Positions 55,583 through 64,000 of a DNA stretch of 64,000 nt are shown here, in pieces. Origin of the DNA: Gp6-AA40 sp963818645 (GTDB taxonomy: Bacteria > Acidobacteriota > Vicinamibacteria > Vicinamibacterales > UBA2999). The stretch lies in the NCBI GenBank assembly GCA_963818645.1, contig CAWFTF010000007.1, positions 85,346-149,345 of the forward strand, in the 5' to 3' direction. A model generated the notes under the pieces. That model was not told where the DNA came from. It saw only the letters and a program-made list of their open reading frames with translations, and ran no database searches. How positions within the stretch are numbered: the stretch's first letter is position 1; each line of letters starts with the position of its first letter. Both the position numbers and the translations under genes were made by a program.

Positions 55583-57343
55583 TCAGCCTGTGCGCACGGG
55601 ATTTCCGCTCTGGGCCAACCATAAGTCCAGCCCGGCCCGTCGTCCCGCTGTGGCCGATGGGTCGACCTCGAGCTGCCATGACTTGGAGGGCTCGGCTCCG
55701 AGAGTCACGTCGAGACGAATCAATCGATCGCGTCGCGCAACAAGGACCGACACGCGATCTCCGGCGAGATACTGCTCCATTCGCGCATCGAGTTGATCGG
55801 GTCGAACTCTGAAATCATCGATCGCGAGAATCTCATCGTCCACGTTGACGCCCGCTTCGTGCGAAGGCGTTCCACGTCTGACCTGCGACACGACAATCCT
55901 GCCGCCATCGATCTTCGTGATCGCACCGAGCGTGGCTTTTCGCGGTGTCTTCCCGTTATCTGGTTCGGCGATCTTGAATCGAAGTCCGAGCGCATCGAGC
56001 GCATCGGCGTAATCGAGCTCGGCGGTGCCTTCGAGTGCCGATGACCAGAACGATTCGAGGCTCGCTCCGGCGACATCTTCGACGAGCGCTCGAAACTCCT
56101 GCTCCGAATACCCACGTTCGCCTGAGTATTTCGCGTATGCCGCTCTCATCACATCGTCGAGACTTCGCTTATCGCTCGAGACACGCCGGATCCTGGCGTC
56201 GAGCAGGAAGGCCACGACCGATCCCTTGATGTAGTAACTGATCGACGTGTTTGGTGAGTTCTCGTCCGGCCGATAGAACTTTATCCACGCATCGAACGAA
56301 GCCGTCACGATCGAATGCACCGCGCGTCCTGGCGTTGTCTGCAGCGTCTCGATCTTGTCGGAGAGCGACGCGAGGAACTCGTCGCGCGTCGACAGCCCCG
56401 CTCGATGCAGAAGCAGATCGCCGTAGTAGTCGGTGATCCCTTCGACGACCCACAGACTTCGCGTGTGCGCTTCGCGCTCGTAGTCGAATGGACCGAGGGC
56501 GACGGGGCGCAAGCGCTTGCCGTTCCAGACGTGAAACAGTTCATGACTCGCGAGCTCGAGCCACCCGAGGTACGCCTTTCGCGTGCGAGTCGCCCATCTG
56601 CTCGTCATGAGTACGGCGGAATCGCAGTGCTCGAGACCGCCACCTGATTCCGCGATCAGATTCAGGCAGACGTAGCTGCTGTACGGAACGGTTCCCCAGA
56701 AGCGATGCTGCTCGCGGGCAATCGACTCGAAGTCGCGCACCGCACGTGCGCCGTCGAACACCCCGGCTTCGCCTTCGTTGACCAGGCGATGCATCCGACC
56801 GTCGAGCTCGAAGTCGTACACCGCCGGACTTCCGAGCAGGATGGGTGAGTCGACCAGCATGTCGTAACTCGTCGCGCGGAAGCCGTGGGCTTCGCCTGCG
56901 ATCGGCGGCAGCGCAGTCATCGAGCGAGCCCACGCCGAGGGGAGTCTCAGGGTGACTTCGTGCGGGCGGTCGTGCGAGTCCGCGAGCGTGAGGAAAGTCG
57001 GCGCGCCGTTGATCAGCGCGAACTCCGACTCAATCCAGTTCGTCCGCACGGACATCTCGCGGCCGTACACGCGGTACGTCAGGACGACGGTCGCGGCGCC
57101 GCCGGTCTCAATCGCCCAGCGATTCTTTGCGGTCTTGCTGACAGTCAGCAGGGCGCCATCCGCTCCAGTCGCCGCCACGTTCTCCACGTGCCGTTCGTAT
57201 TCGCGAATGAGGTACGACCCTGGTGTCCAGACTGCCATCATCAGCTCCACCTCGCGTCGTCCGGAGGTGGGGACTTCTGCGCGCACCTCGACGTAGTGCG
57301 TGTGAGGCGCGATGAAACTCAGCGTGTATCGGATGGGATCCAT
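55583..57343 (-). CDS. M61 family (glycyl-aminopeptidase-like) metallopeptidase with PDZ domain
   Basis: A 586-residue protein without a signal peptide. The N-terminal M61 beta domain has VWTPGSYLIREYERHVENV. The gluzincin core has HELFH at 267-271 and the third ligand Glu301 in WVVEGITDYYGD. A C-terminal PDZ lies at about 485-560 (GRIVVSQVRRGTPSHEAGVN). It should be a cytoplasmic or peripherally located peptidase. The end, GLDLWLAQSGNPVRTG, is a short non-conserved tail. It is divergent from the FAD oxidase gene, with a heptad repeat between. Confidence 0.9.
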   Translation of the reverse strand: MDPIRYTLSFIAPHTHYVEVRAEVPTSGRREVELMMAVWTPGSYLIREYERHVENVAATGADGALLTVSKTAKNRWAIETGGAATVVLTYRVYGREMSVRTNWIESEFALINGAPTFLTLADSHDRPHEVTLRLPSAWARSMTALPPIAGEAHGFRATSYDMLVDSPILLGSPAVYDFELDGRMHRLVNEGEAGVFDGARAVRDFESIAREQHRFWGTVPYSSYVCLNLIAESGGGLEHCDSAVLMTSRWATRTRKAYLGWLELASHELFHVWNGKRLRPVALGPFDYEREAHTRSLWVVEGITDYYGDLLLHRAGLSTRDEFLASLSDKIETLQTTPGRAVHSIVTASFDAWIKFYRPDENSPNTSISYYIKGSVVAFLLDARIRRVSSDKRSLDDVMRAAYAKYSGERGYSEQEFRALVEDVAGASLESFWSSALEGTAELDYADALDALGLRFKIAEPDNGKTPRKATLGAITKIDGGRIVVSQVRRGTPSHEAGVNVDDEILAIDDFRVRPDQLDARMEQYLAGDRVSVLVARRDRLIRLDVTLGAEPSKSWQLEVDPSATAGRRAGLDLWLAQSGNPVRTG

Positions 57344-57354
57344 TCTCGACTCTG

Positions 57355-57412
57355 GGTCTTCGGGATTCGGGCTCAGTCCTCGGGGTTCGGGATTCGGGCT
57401 TCGGTCTAGGAT
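57355..57412. repeat. Heptad repeat, TTCGGGA family (R1)
   Basis: TTCGGGA/TTCGGGC units in 7-bp register lie in the 86-bp divergent gap between the M61 gene and the FAD oxidase gene, so in the promoter region of both. Confidence 0.88.
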
Positions 57413-57429
57413 AGCTGTGAAGACGGGAG

Positions 57430-58974
57430 TTGCCGTTGGGACATCGCATCAAGGCGCGGAAGGCGCAGCCGGTACCCGCACCACGCATCGACACAGACGA
57501 AGCACTCCTGTCGTCGTTCCTGAGCGATGCCGCACACGTGCCTGGCGGATTCGCGGCCGGCGTTGCGTTCCCCCGGAGCGAGGCAGAGGTGGCGTCGCTC
57601 GTCGCGCACGCGACGAAGGTGCTGCCGATCGGAGCGCAATCGTCGCTCACCGGCGGTGCGACACCGCGCGGTGAAGTCGTCCTGAGCACGCGTGCGCTGT
57701 CGAGCATCAGCAGTCCTGCCGGCGATAGCGTTCGCGTCGGCGCCGCGGTGCCGCTCAAGGAACTGCAGCGCGGGCTGGCCGCCGTCGGCCTCTATTACCC
57801 GCCGGTCCCGACCTTCGATGGCGCATTCGTCGGCGGGACGATCGCGACCAATGCCGCCGGCGCCGCAACGTTCAAGCACGGCTCGACACGTCGATGGGTC
57901 AACGCGGCGACGATCGTGCTCGCCAGCGGCGACGTCCTCGACATCGTGCGAGGCGAGACGCTCGCGAGCAACGACGGCTGGTTCGAGATCGAGCTCACAA
58001 CAGGCTCGATGCTCCGCGTACCGGTGCCGACGTATGTGATGCCCGACGTTCCCAAGCTCTCGGCCGGCTACTACGCTACGCCGGGGATGGATCTAATCGA
58101 CCTGTTCATCGGAGCAGAGGGCACGCTTGGCGTCGTGATTGAGGCGACGCTCAAGGTCGTCGCACGTCCGAGACGGGTTGCCGCCCTCATCAGGTGCTCT
58201 GATGACACGCAGGCTGTGATGGTGACGGCGGCATTGCGACGGGAGGCGCAGTCCGCGTGGCGAGGCCAGGGTCCCCTGGACGTTGCTGCGATCGAATACA
58301 TGGACACGCGCGCACTTCGGGCTGTCCCGGACGAGTCGTTCAGCCGCGCAGGCGTGACTCGGCCCTCCGGGCAGTCGGTGATGCTCCTCGTGCAGATCGA
58401 GATCAGTGGTGACGACGAGGCAGCGCTTGGCCGGCTGCAATCCGTCCTGGCCTCTGCCGGGATCGAGGACGATCCACATCTCGCGCTCGCGGGCGACGAC
58501 CGCGGCGCTGAGCGTCTGTTCAACCTTCGCGAGGCCGTTCCGTCGAGCGTGAACGCAATCGTGGCGGCAGTAAAACAGTCACACCCGGATGTCGAGAAGA
58601 CCGCGGGCGACATGGTCGTGCCGTTCGAGCGTCTCTCCGAGTCGATCGATCTGTATCGCTCGACACTCGAAAGACACGGGCTCGACTATGCCATCTGGGG
58701 TCACGTGTCTGACGGCAACCTGCACCCCAACGTCGTGCCGCGCAGCTTCGACGATGTCCGGCGCGGACGTGAAGCGATCCTGGAAATTGCGCGCGCCGTC
58801 GTCGCGATGGGCGGTGCCCCGCTCGCGGAGCACGGCGTGGGGCGGAGCGCGTTGAAGCAGCAGTTGCTGCGGGAGCTGTACGGACCTGAGGGAATCGATC
58901 AGATGCGCGCCGTTAAACGCGCGCTCGATCCTGAATGGAAGCTCGCGCCCGGTGTGCTATTTACGAGAGCGTAA
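57430..58974 (+). CDS. FAD-binding (D-lactate/glycolate oxidase-type) oxidase
   Basis: A 514-residue FAD/FMN-containing dehydrogenase of the GlcD/Dld-type vanillyl-alcohol-oxidase superfamily. The PP-loop-like FAD segment is LPIGAQSSLTGGATPRGEV, followed by TFDGAFVGGTIATNAAGAATFKHG cut into typical parts and DLFIGAEGTLGVV. The C-terminal block HVSDGNLHPNV and AEHGVGRSALK holds the metal/substrate residues. 2-Hydroxyacid oxidation is likely. The start is the TTG at 57430, right after the repeat. No signal peptide. Confidence 0.9.
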   Translation: MPLGHRIKARKAQPVPAPRIDTDEALLSSFLSDAAHVPGGFAAGVAFPRSEAEVASLVAHATKVLPIGAQSSLTGGATPRGEVVLSTRALSSISSPAGDSVRVGAAVPLKELQRGLAAVGLYYPPVPTFDGAFVGGTIATNAAGAATFKHGSTRRWVNAATIVLASGDVLDIVRGETLASNDGWFEIELTTGSMLRVPVPTYVMPDVPKLSAGYYATPGMDLIDLFIGAEGTLGVVIEATLKVVARPRRVAALIRCSDDTQAVMVTAALRREAQSAWRGQGPLDVAAIEYMDTRALRAVPDESFSRAGVTRPSGQSVMLLVQIEISGDDEAALGRLQSVLASAGIEDDPHLALAGDDRGAERLFNLREAVPSSVNAIVAAVKQSHPDVEKTAGDMVVPFERLSESIDLYRSTLERHGLDYAIWGHVSDGNLHPNVVPRSFDDVRRGREAILEIARAVVAMGGAPLAEHGVGRSALKQQLLRELYGPEGIDQMRAVKRALDPEWKLAPGVLFTRA

Positions 58975-58976
58975 CT

Positions 58977-59058
58977 CGGGACCCGGGATCCGGGATTCGG
59001 GATTCGGGATTCGGGATTCGGGATTCGAATACCGGGGACCGAGGACCGTAGACCGTGG
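58977..59058. repeat. Composite heptad repeat, GGGATTC (R1) then GGACCGT (R5)
   Basis: Five near-identical GGGATTC units are followed by GGACCGA/GGACCGT units: two heptad families fused in one array. It lies between the convergent FAD oxidase and M18 genes. Confidence 0.95.
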
Positions 59059-59059
59059 A

Positions 59060-60484
59060 CTAACTACCAAAGAACGCCACAAATCCCTTGCGCAGATGCC
59101 AGAGGTCAACCTTCGACGACACCTCGAACGGCGAGTGCATGCTGACGAGCCCGACGCCGACGTCGATGACTTCCATGTTCTGACCCGCAAACCAGGCGGC
59201 TATCGTGGCCCCGCCGTATCCAGCGTCATACGAGTGCGTCTGCCATCTGACCTTGTCGCGATCGAAGATGCCCCGCATCTTCGCGAAGAACTCCGAGTTG
59301 GCTTCACGGCCGGCGCCGTACTCCTTCACCACCAGACCGTAGCCGAGGCGTGACGTCAGGCTGGGATTCTGCGGCTGCGGAAAGAGCGGATTGACCGCCG
59401 TCGTGCAGTCCGAGACGAGCACATTCGTCTTCGCGTAGGTGCGCCGCAGCGACAGCGCGTTGAAGTCCTTCCCCTGCTGCGCCATCAGCATCTCGGAGAC
59501 GAGCGTGTTGAACCACTCGGAGTTGACGCCCGTGTTCCAGGAGTTGACCTCTTCGTTGTTCACCGCATACGCCACCGACGTGTAGCGCGGTGTCTTCACG
59601 TCGGCGATCGCGCGAAGGTTGATATATCCGCCCACGCGGTTGTCCTGGCCGTAGGCGCCGATGAGCGCCCGGTCGAGCCCCACGTCGCGCGGCATCGTCG
59701 CGGGAACGATTTGCAGATCGGCAGACAGCAGATCCTGCGCCGTGATTCCGTACTTCTGATGCAGCATCGCGAGCACGCGGTCCGTCGCGGTTCGCTGTCC
59801 CGCCGCCGTGTCCGGCGGCATCGAGCCGATGAGCGGATCGAGCTCCTCGGTGCGGATCACATCCGGCTGGAGCCGCCCTCGAAAATCGCGATCGACGTGC
59901 GGCGCCAGATCGGTGATGAGCAGCACCGGGTCGCCCGCAGCATTCCCGATGTCGATCCACGCCGTGGTTCCGTCCGCCTTGTCTACGCGGCCGGTGATGG
60001 CGAGCGGCACGTTGACCCACTGGTAGTTCTTGATGCCGCCGTGGACTTGCGTGTCGATGAGAACCGCCTGCTGGCTCTCCCGGAAGGGCTTCGTCTTGAA
60101 CTCGATTCGCGGCGAGTCAATGTGCGTGTTGACGATGCGCAGCCCGCTTTCGATTGGCTCGTTGCCGACGACGAAGAGCACGATCGTGCGATCGCGATTG
60201 ATGGCGTACCAGCGCGAGCCGGGCTTCAGACCAGCGGCCGCGGCGGCGTCCCACTTGCGGAAGCCGTTGCTCTCGGCAAACTGCGTCGCGCTGCGGACGA
60301 AGAGCATCTCGGACTTCGCCTGGCCGAGGAAGGTTTTCACGTCCTCGCCGAACTTCTGCACCTGCTCCTGATCGGCCGGCGTCAGCTCGGGCCAGGCATT
60401 GGCGAAGCCCACGTCCTGCCCTCGTGCCGCGACCGCGAGCACGAGGCACAACAACGCAACCAACCCGCCTGTAACAGCCCTCAT
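59060..60484 (-). CDS. M18-like aminopeptidase, exported
   Basis: A 474-residue protein of the M18/M42 aminopeptidase clan. The zinc ligand motif HIDSPR is at 121-126, and WIDIGNAAGDP, AVNNEEVNSW and the late His in SMHSPFE complete the di-zinc site. A signal peptide (1-21, ending AARGQ) is unusual for M18, which is mostly cytoplasmic. An ATG at 60484 after TGAGGTTGAG is chosen; the 5' end of the frame overlaps the preceding M61 gene. It is co-directional with that M61 gene, so the two are probably one exported-peptidase operon. Confidence 0.87.
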   Translation of the reverse strand: MRAVTGGLVALLCLVLAVAARGQDVGFANAWPELTPADQEQVQKFGEDVKTFLGQAKSEMLFVRSATQFAESNGFRKWDAAAAAGLKPGSRWYAINRDRTIVLFVVGNEPIESGLRIVNTHIDSPRIEFKTKPFRESQQAVLIDTQVHGGIKNYQWVNVPLAITGRVDKADGTTAWIDIGNAAGDPVLLITDLAPHVDRDFRGRLQPDVIRTEELDPLIGSMPPDTAAGQRTATDRVLAMLHQKYGITAQDLLSADLQIVPATMPRDVGLDRALIGAYGQDNRVGGYINLRAIADVKTPRYTSVAYAVNNEEVNSWNTGVNSEWFNTLVSEMLMAQQGKDFNALSLRRTYAKTNVLVSDCTTAVNPLFPQPQNPSLTSRLGYGLVVKEYGAGREANSEFFAKMRGIFDRDKVRWQTHSYDAGYGGATIAAWFAGQNMEVIDVGVGLVSMHSPFEVSSKVDLWHLRKGFVAFFGS

Positions 60485-60495
60485 CTCAACCTCAT

Positions 60496-62367
60496 TCAGA
60501 ACGAATTTCTTGCCGCCGAACTCAACCACGCCTCGCGAAAACGCCGTTGCGCGTCGGTAAGCGGCTGGCCCGCTTCTTCAACCGGCGTCAGCGTGAGCCG
60601 CGGATCGTCGACCAGCGTGAGCGCCGTTGACATGCGCATGCCGCGACGCTCGTAGACGACCGGCAGCGGCTCACCGGGCTTGCGCGAGGTGACGAGCTTC
60701 CCGACTTCAGCCGCGCGCGTGACCTTCGTGCCGCCAACGGTCACCAGGACATCGTCACGCTCGAGACCACCCAGGTAGGCGGGCGAACCATACGGCACAT
60801 CCGCTGTGATGCGAACGCCGGTCGGGTCGTCCTGCAAGGTGAGCTCTCCGGCAAACGCGCGGTCCGTATTTGCTCTCACCAGAATGCCTGCTCTCCCGAA
60901 GAGCCGCGCGTAGTCGGGAACCTCGTGCCCTTCGATGTAGCGAGCGAAGAAGTCTTTCGCAAACTCCGCATCACCGGCGACGGTCCCGAGCACATCCTTC
61001 AGATCGTCAATCGTGTACGGCGTCTTGACGTAACCGGGCACGTCGATGCCGGGACGGCCGAAGCGACTCCAGAGGGCGCGCATGAAATCGTCCAGCGTCA
61101 CCTTTCCGTCCGAGCGATCGCGCAGCGAGAGATCGAGGCCGACACCGAGCGCCGTGCCCCACGTGTAATAGGAGATGTAGGTATTCGCGAAGTTCGTCTG
61201 GTCGATCGACGTCGCGGCATCCACGAACGGCGCCAGACGGCTCATCTCGACCGCCGATCGGATCTGGCGGGCAGGGCTCGTGGCGATCGTTTCGACCGCC
61301 TCGTCCATCGCTCTGAGGAACGAGCGCAGGTTCATCAGCCCGGCGCGCTTCAACGTGAGCGGACCGTAATAGCTGGTGAACCCCTCGCCGAGCCAGAGCT
61401 CGCCCGACATGTTCGCTTCCTCGAAATTGAACGGCTCGAGCGACTTCGGCCGGATGCGTTCGACATTCCACGTGTGAAAGAACTCGTGCGCGATGGTGTC
61501 GATCAGATCGACCCGGTCCGCCTGGATGGATGACGGGGAGGTGAGGATGGTGCTGTTGCGATGCTCCATGCCATCGCCGTGCGCCCAGGGCAGGTAGTCG
61601 GCGATGAACGTGTACGTGTTGCCTTCGAACGGTGGATACTCGCCGAAGACGTGGCGCGCCTCGCGCACGATCGTTTCGACGTCACGAACGAGGCCGTCCA
61701 CCTCAGTGTCCGTGCCGGTGTGGTGCACCGCGACGCGGAAGACCGGAGTACGCCGATCGTCGGGCGCCGTGAACGACCGCAGCGTGAAGGTGCCGAATTC
61801 CGACGGACTGTCCATCAGGTACTGCAGGTTGGGCGCCGTGAACGACTGCGGGTCGTTTCCCGGAGTGAGCTGCGTTGCCACGCGCCATGACGTGCCGGTC
61901 GGGCGCTCGAAGCGGATCATGACCGGCCGGCGCTCGAAGCCGCGCGCCCACATGATGGCGGCTGGCATATTGATGTGCGCGTGCGAGGCATCGACCGCGA
62001 GGTACGTGCCGTCGAGTCGATCGCCGAAGACTTTGTAGGTCACTCGCACGGTCTCGGCGTGTTCGGTCACGTCCCATTCATGTGGATTCGGACGGCTGAC
62101 GGCAAGCGCCTTTCCCGCTTCGTCTGTGATGCGCACGTCGAAGACGTTTTTCGCGAACTCGTGAAGCGCGTAGCGCCCCGGCGATGAGCGGCTCATTCGC
62201 AGCTCGAGCGGACCGGGAGGAACGGTGGTGAACGTCGCCTCGACCTGCATCAGATGGTGCGCGGCTTCCGGGAAGGAGAGGCGGTATGCGACCGGCGTCT
62301 GCGCGAACGCGCGTGGCTGGAGGAAAAGAACCAGCAGAAACGCAAAAACCGTGTGCCGGCGAGCCAT
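60496..62367 (-). CDS. M61 family metallopeptidase with PDZ domain, exported
   Basis: A 623-residue protein with a signal peptide (1-23). The M61 core has HEFFH at 294-298 followed by TWNVERIRPKS and Glu in ELWLGEGFTSYY. A PDZ lies at about 490-570 (VRITADVPYGSPAYLGGLE). The family resembles glycyl aminopeptidases. The ATG at 62367 is directly followed by a normal n-region (MARRHTVFAFLL), while the ATG at 62478 would add 37 non-conserved residues. It is paired with M18 downstream. Confidence 0.9.
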   Translation of the reverse strand: MARRHTVFAFLLVLFLQPRAFAQTPVAYRLSFPEAAHHLMQVEATFTTVPPGPLELRMSRSSPGRYALHEFAKNVFDVRITDEAGKALAVSRPNPHEWDVTEHAETVRVTYKVFGDRLDGTYLAVDASHAHINMPAAIMWARGFERRPVMIRFERPTGTSWRVATQLTPGNDPQSFTAPNLQYLMDSPSEFGTFTLRSFTAPDDRRTPVFRVAVHHTGTDTEVDGLVRDVETIVREARHVFGEYPPFEGNTYTFIADYLPWAHGDGMEHRNSTILTSPSSIQADRVDLIDTIAHEFFHTWNVERIRPKSLEPFNFEEANMSGELWLGEGFTSYYGPLTLKRAGLMNLRSFLRAMDEAVETIATSPARQIRSAVEMSRLAPFVDAATSIDQTNFANTYISYYTWGTALGVGLDLSLRDRSDGKVTLDDFMRALWSRFGRPGIDVPGYVKTPYTIDDLKDVLGTVAGDAEFAKDFFARYIEGHEVPDYARLFGRAGILVRANTDRAFAGELTLQDDPTGVRITADVPYGSPAYLGGLERDDVLVTVGGTKVTRAAEVGKLVTSRKPGEPLPVVYERRGMRMSTALTLVDDPRLTLTPVEEAGQPLTDAQRRFREAWLSSAARNSF

Positions 62368-62420
62368 GGACGATGCTAACACTGGCTTCGGACTACAGGC
62401 GACGCGCAGTAGCTCCAATT

Positions 62421-62993
62421 TCACAGTTCCCACCGCCGCAGGACGCGACGGCACGTGCAATACCGTCCGAGATGGCACGCGGCAATGGTGGTCGCATCGA
62501 AGGTCACCGGTTCGACAGACGGCAGTGTCGTCGCATGCCCCAGCGTGATGTGCGGCGCGAACGCCTCATAGCTCGAACTGCGCCGGAAGCCGGCGACCCA
62601 TTCCACGTCGCCAACGCGCGCATCACTGTTGAAGAACGCCGCCTCGGTGCCGCCCGTACGCTCGAAAGCGTGCAAAGCATCCATGAGTTGCCGATGCAAC
62701 TCCATCAGTGCTGGCGTTCCGTCGATCGCCATCCACACGGCGCTTCCCCCGCGACCGGCACCGGTGACCGTCAAACGGAACGGCGCCCATCCCGCCAGCG
62801 CCGACCCGACGCCATCGAGCACCGTGTCGATCTCCTCACGCTGGACGAACTGCTGCGTGAGGGTGATGTGCGGCGGCATGTCGCCGCTGAGTCGCAAGCC
62901 GACCGACTCGTGCCGCGGCAGCGTTGCACTCAGCTCGATCGCCCGCCGCGAGATGTCCGGCGGCGGCAGGATGGCAACATCGATTGCAATCAC
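62421..62993 (-). CDS. 2'-5' RNA ligase / 2H phosphoesterase family protein
   Basis: A 190-residue LigT-like protein with both 2H-phosphoesterase motifs: PHIT at 41-44 and PHIT at 147-150. Members act on 2',3'-cyclic phosphodiester or 2'-5' RNA ends. The final Cys/Arg-rich part (CHLGRYCTCRRVLRRWEL) is unlike most members. It is 13 bp after hemH in the same direction. No signal peptide. Confidence 0.83.
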   Translation of the reverse strand: MIAIDVAILPPPDISRRAIELSATLPRHESVGLRLSGDMPPHITLTQQFVQREEIDTVLDGVGSALAGWAPFRLTVTGAGRGGSAVWMAIDGTPALMELHRQLMDALHAFERTGGTEAAFFNSDARVGDVEWVAGFRRSSSYEAFAPHITLGHATTLPSVEPVTFDATTIAACHLGRYCTCRRVLRRWEL

Positions 62994-63006
62994 CAGAGAC
63001 CCGAGA

Positions 63007-63999
63007 CTAAGGCCGAGAAGATACCGCCGCGAGAGGAAGCGGCCGCCCGTGCTCGTACTTCGTGATCGTGCGCAGGACGACGTCCGCCATCATGTCCAGA
63101 AAGAGCGGGTCGTCGTTGACCGCCTCCGCGCGCGCCATCGCCAATCCGATCTCGCGACTCACAGCTGCGGCTTCACGATCGAGGTCGTACAGCACTTCGA
63201 TGTGGTCGCACACGAATCCGATCGGACAAATGACCGCTGCTTCGAGGCCCGCGGCCCGTTCGCGTCGCAGGTAGTCGCTGATATCCGGTTCGAGCCACGG
63301 ATCACCGGGCCTGCCGCTGCGACTCTGATAGACCACTGCCCACTCGCGAATGCCGGCCTCTTCTGCGACGAGCCGCGCCGACTCGCGAAGCTGCGCCTCG
63401 TATCTCGACGCGGCCGCCATCGGCGACGGAATGCTATGTGCGGTGCACACGAGCCGTGCGGACGCGCGCAGATGTTCCGGCAGCTTCTCGAGTGCCTCCC
63501 GCACGTGTGCCGCATTCGCCGCGATGAACGATGGATGATCGAACCAGCTTCCGACGAACGTCACCTCGACATCGTCGCCATCGCGTCGCAGCTCGGCACG
63601 CGCGGCAGCAACGTTCTCGCGATACTGCTGGCAGCTCGAATACGAATGCTGCGCCGCCGCGATGAAGCCTACCGCTCGACGCAGACCCGCGGCGCGCAGA
63701 TCTCGCAGCGTATCCGGAAGGAGCGGGTGCCAGTTGCGCATCCCGACGTACACAGGAAGTGGACGACCCGCCGCTGCCAGGCGATCCTGCAGGCCCGCCG
63801 CCTGCTGACGCGTGATGGCTGTGATTGGCGATACGCCGCCGAAGAGCTCGTAGTGGCGAGCGACCTCTTCGACACGCTCAGGGCTGACGCGCCTGCCGCG
63901 GAGAACATTCGCGAGAAACGGGCGGATGTCATCGAGCCCCTGAGGTCCACCGAACGAGACGACGAGCACAGAATCGAAGGTCGGCAACCGTCTCAGCAT
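63007..63999 (-). CDS. hemH: Ferrochelatase
   Basis: A 330-residue protein, full family length. FDSVLVVSFGGPQG is near the N-terminus, VYVGMRNWHPLLPDTL carries the usual Arg/Asn/Trp porphyrin-site residues, CTAHSIP holds the conserved His, and GFVCDHIEVLYDLD the Glu of the metal channel. It inserts Fe2+ into a porphyrin (proto- or coproporphyrin) in the last steps of heme synthesis. Its ATG is at the window's edge, so the promoter or a preceding hem gene is not visible. Heme is needed for the cytochromes at 30607 and 41521. Confidence 0.93.
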   Translation of the reverse strand: MLRRLPTFDSVLVVSFGGPQGLDDIRPFLANVLRGRRVSPERVEEVARHYELFGGVSPITAITRQQAAGLQDRLAAAGRPLPVYVGMRNWHPLLPDTLRDLRAAGLRRAVGFIAAAQHSYSSCQQYRENVAAARAELRRDGDDVEVTFVGSWFDHPSFIAANAAHVREALEKLPEHLRASARLVCTAHSIPSPMAAASRYEAQLRESARLVAEEAGIREWAVVYQSRSGRPGDPWLEPDISDYLRRERAAGLEAAVICPIGFVCDHIEVLYDLDREAAAVSREIGLAMARAEAVNDDPLFLDMMADVVLRTITKYEHGRPLPLAAVSSRP

Positions 64000-64000
64000 A

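Noticed and set aside
1..64000. tRNA and rRNA genes
   Set aside because: Looked for cloverleaf-like GTTCGA contexts and rRNA signatures along the sequence; none was convincing.

Overview
The window is a GC-rich bacterial chromosome segment, roughly 60-65% G+C by eye outside one anomalous stretch. The gene content is exported beta-propeller, PQQ, ThuA/NHL and SMP-30 proteins, DUF5916-type barrels, M61, M16 and M18 peptidases, bacillithiol genes and a monomeric isocitrate dehydrogenase. Together with the very frequent ATGA stop/start overlaps, this suggests an environmental Acidobacteriota member, possibly Vicinamibacteria-like. That placement is inference. I saw no rRNA, tRNA, CRISPR array, phage or insertion-sequence gene.

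Layout. 1-13.7 kb: a TetR-controlled efflux adaptor with a clear operator; SDR, VOC and TerC genes; a cupredoxin / HD-GYP / outer-membrane-barrel operon; an FMN reductase with a zinc ribbon; HAD-DinB; SMP-30 with a GlcG-cupin fusion; and a GAF-GAF-sigma54 activator that loses its reading frame at about 13.66 kb. 13.7-15.1 kb: a disordered, AT-rich and C-depleted stretch with no credible gene, probably bad consensus sequence. 15.1-25.9 kb: a GH63 glycosidase, the oxidase-bshB1-bshA operon, a penicillin acylase and a winged-helix/TPR regulator. 25.9-35.7 kb: exported propeller, beta-helix, cytochrome c, ThuA-NHL and PQQ dehydrogenase genes, an ECF sigma factor and a uracil-DNA-glycosylase-type enzyme. 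35.8-42.9 kb: purE-purK, icd, a lipoprotein metallo-beta-lactamase-fold hydrolase and a heme-propeller protein. 43-47.8 kb: an M16 pair, DinB, an AhpD-like protein and an ArsS-like radical SAM protein. 47.9-51.6 kb: argH, a 30-residue membrane peptide, a sodium:solute symporter and a short asparaginase. 51.6-64 kb: DUF5916 barrel, GT2, two M61 peptidases, FAD oxidase, M18 aminopeptidase, 2'-5' RNA ligase-like protein and ferrochelatase.

Two window-wide patterns stand out. First, at least sixteen loci carry degenerate tandem repeats of several unrelated sequence families that all share a 7-bp period, often with head-on inverted halves. Most lie between genes, but five run into coding frames at dispensable places such as signal-peptide n-regions, an autoprocessed spacer and C-terminal tails. 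Second, about a dozen single-base indels, mostly insertions, break otherwise well-preserved genes, and all of them fall between 15.4 and 44.8 kb. They look like consensus errors rather than true pseudogenes, so those genes are described here as restored proteins.

The best candidates for something undescribed are the heptad-repeat system, the microprotein coupled on both sides to argH and the symporter, and the cupredoxin/c-di-GMP/barrel operon.
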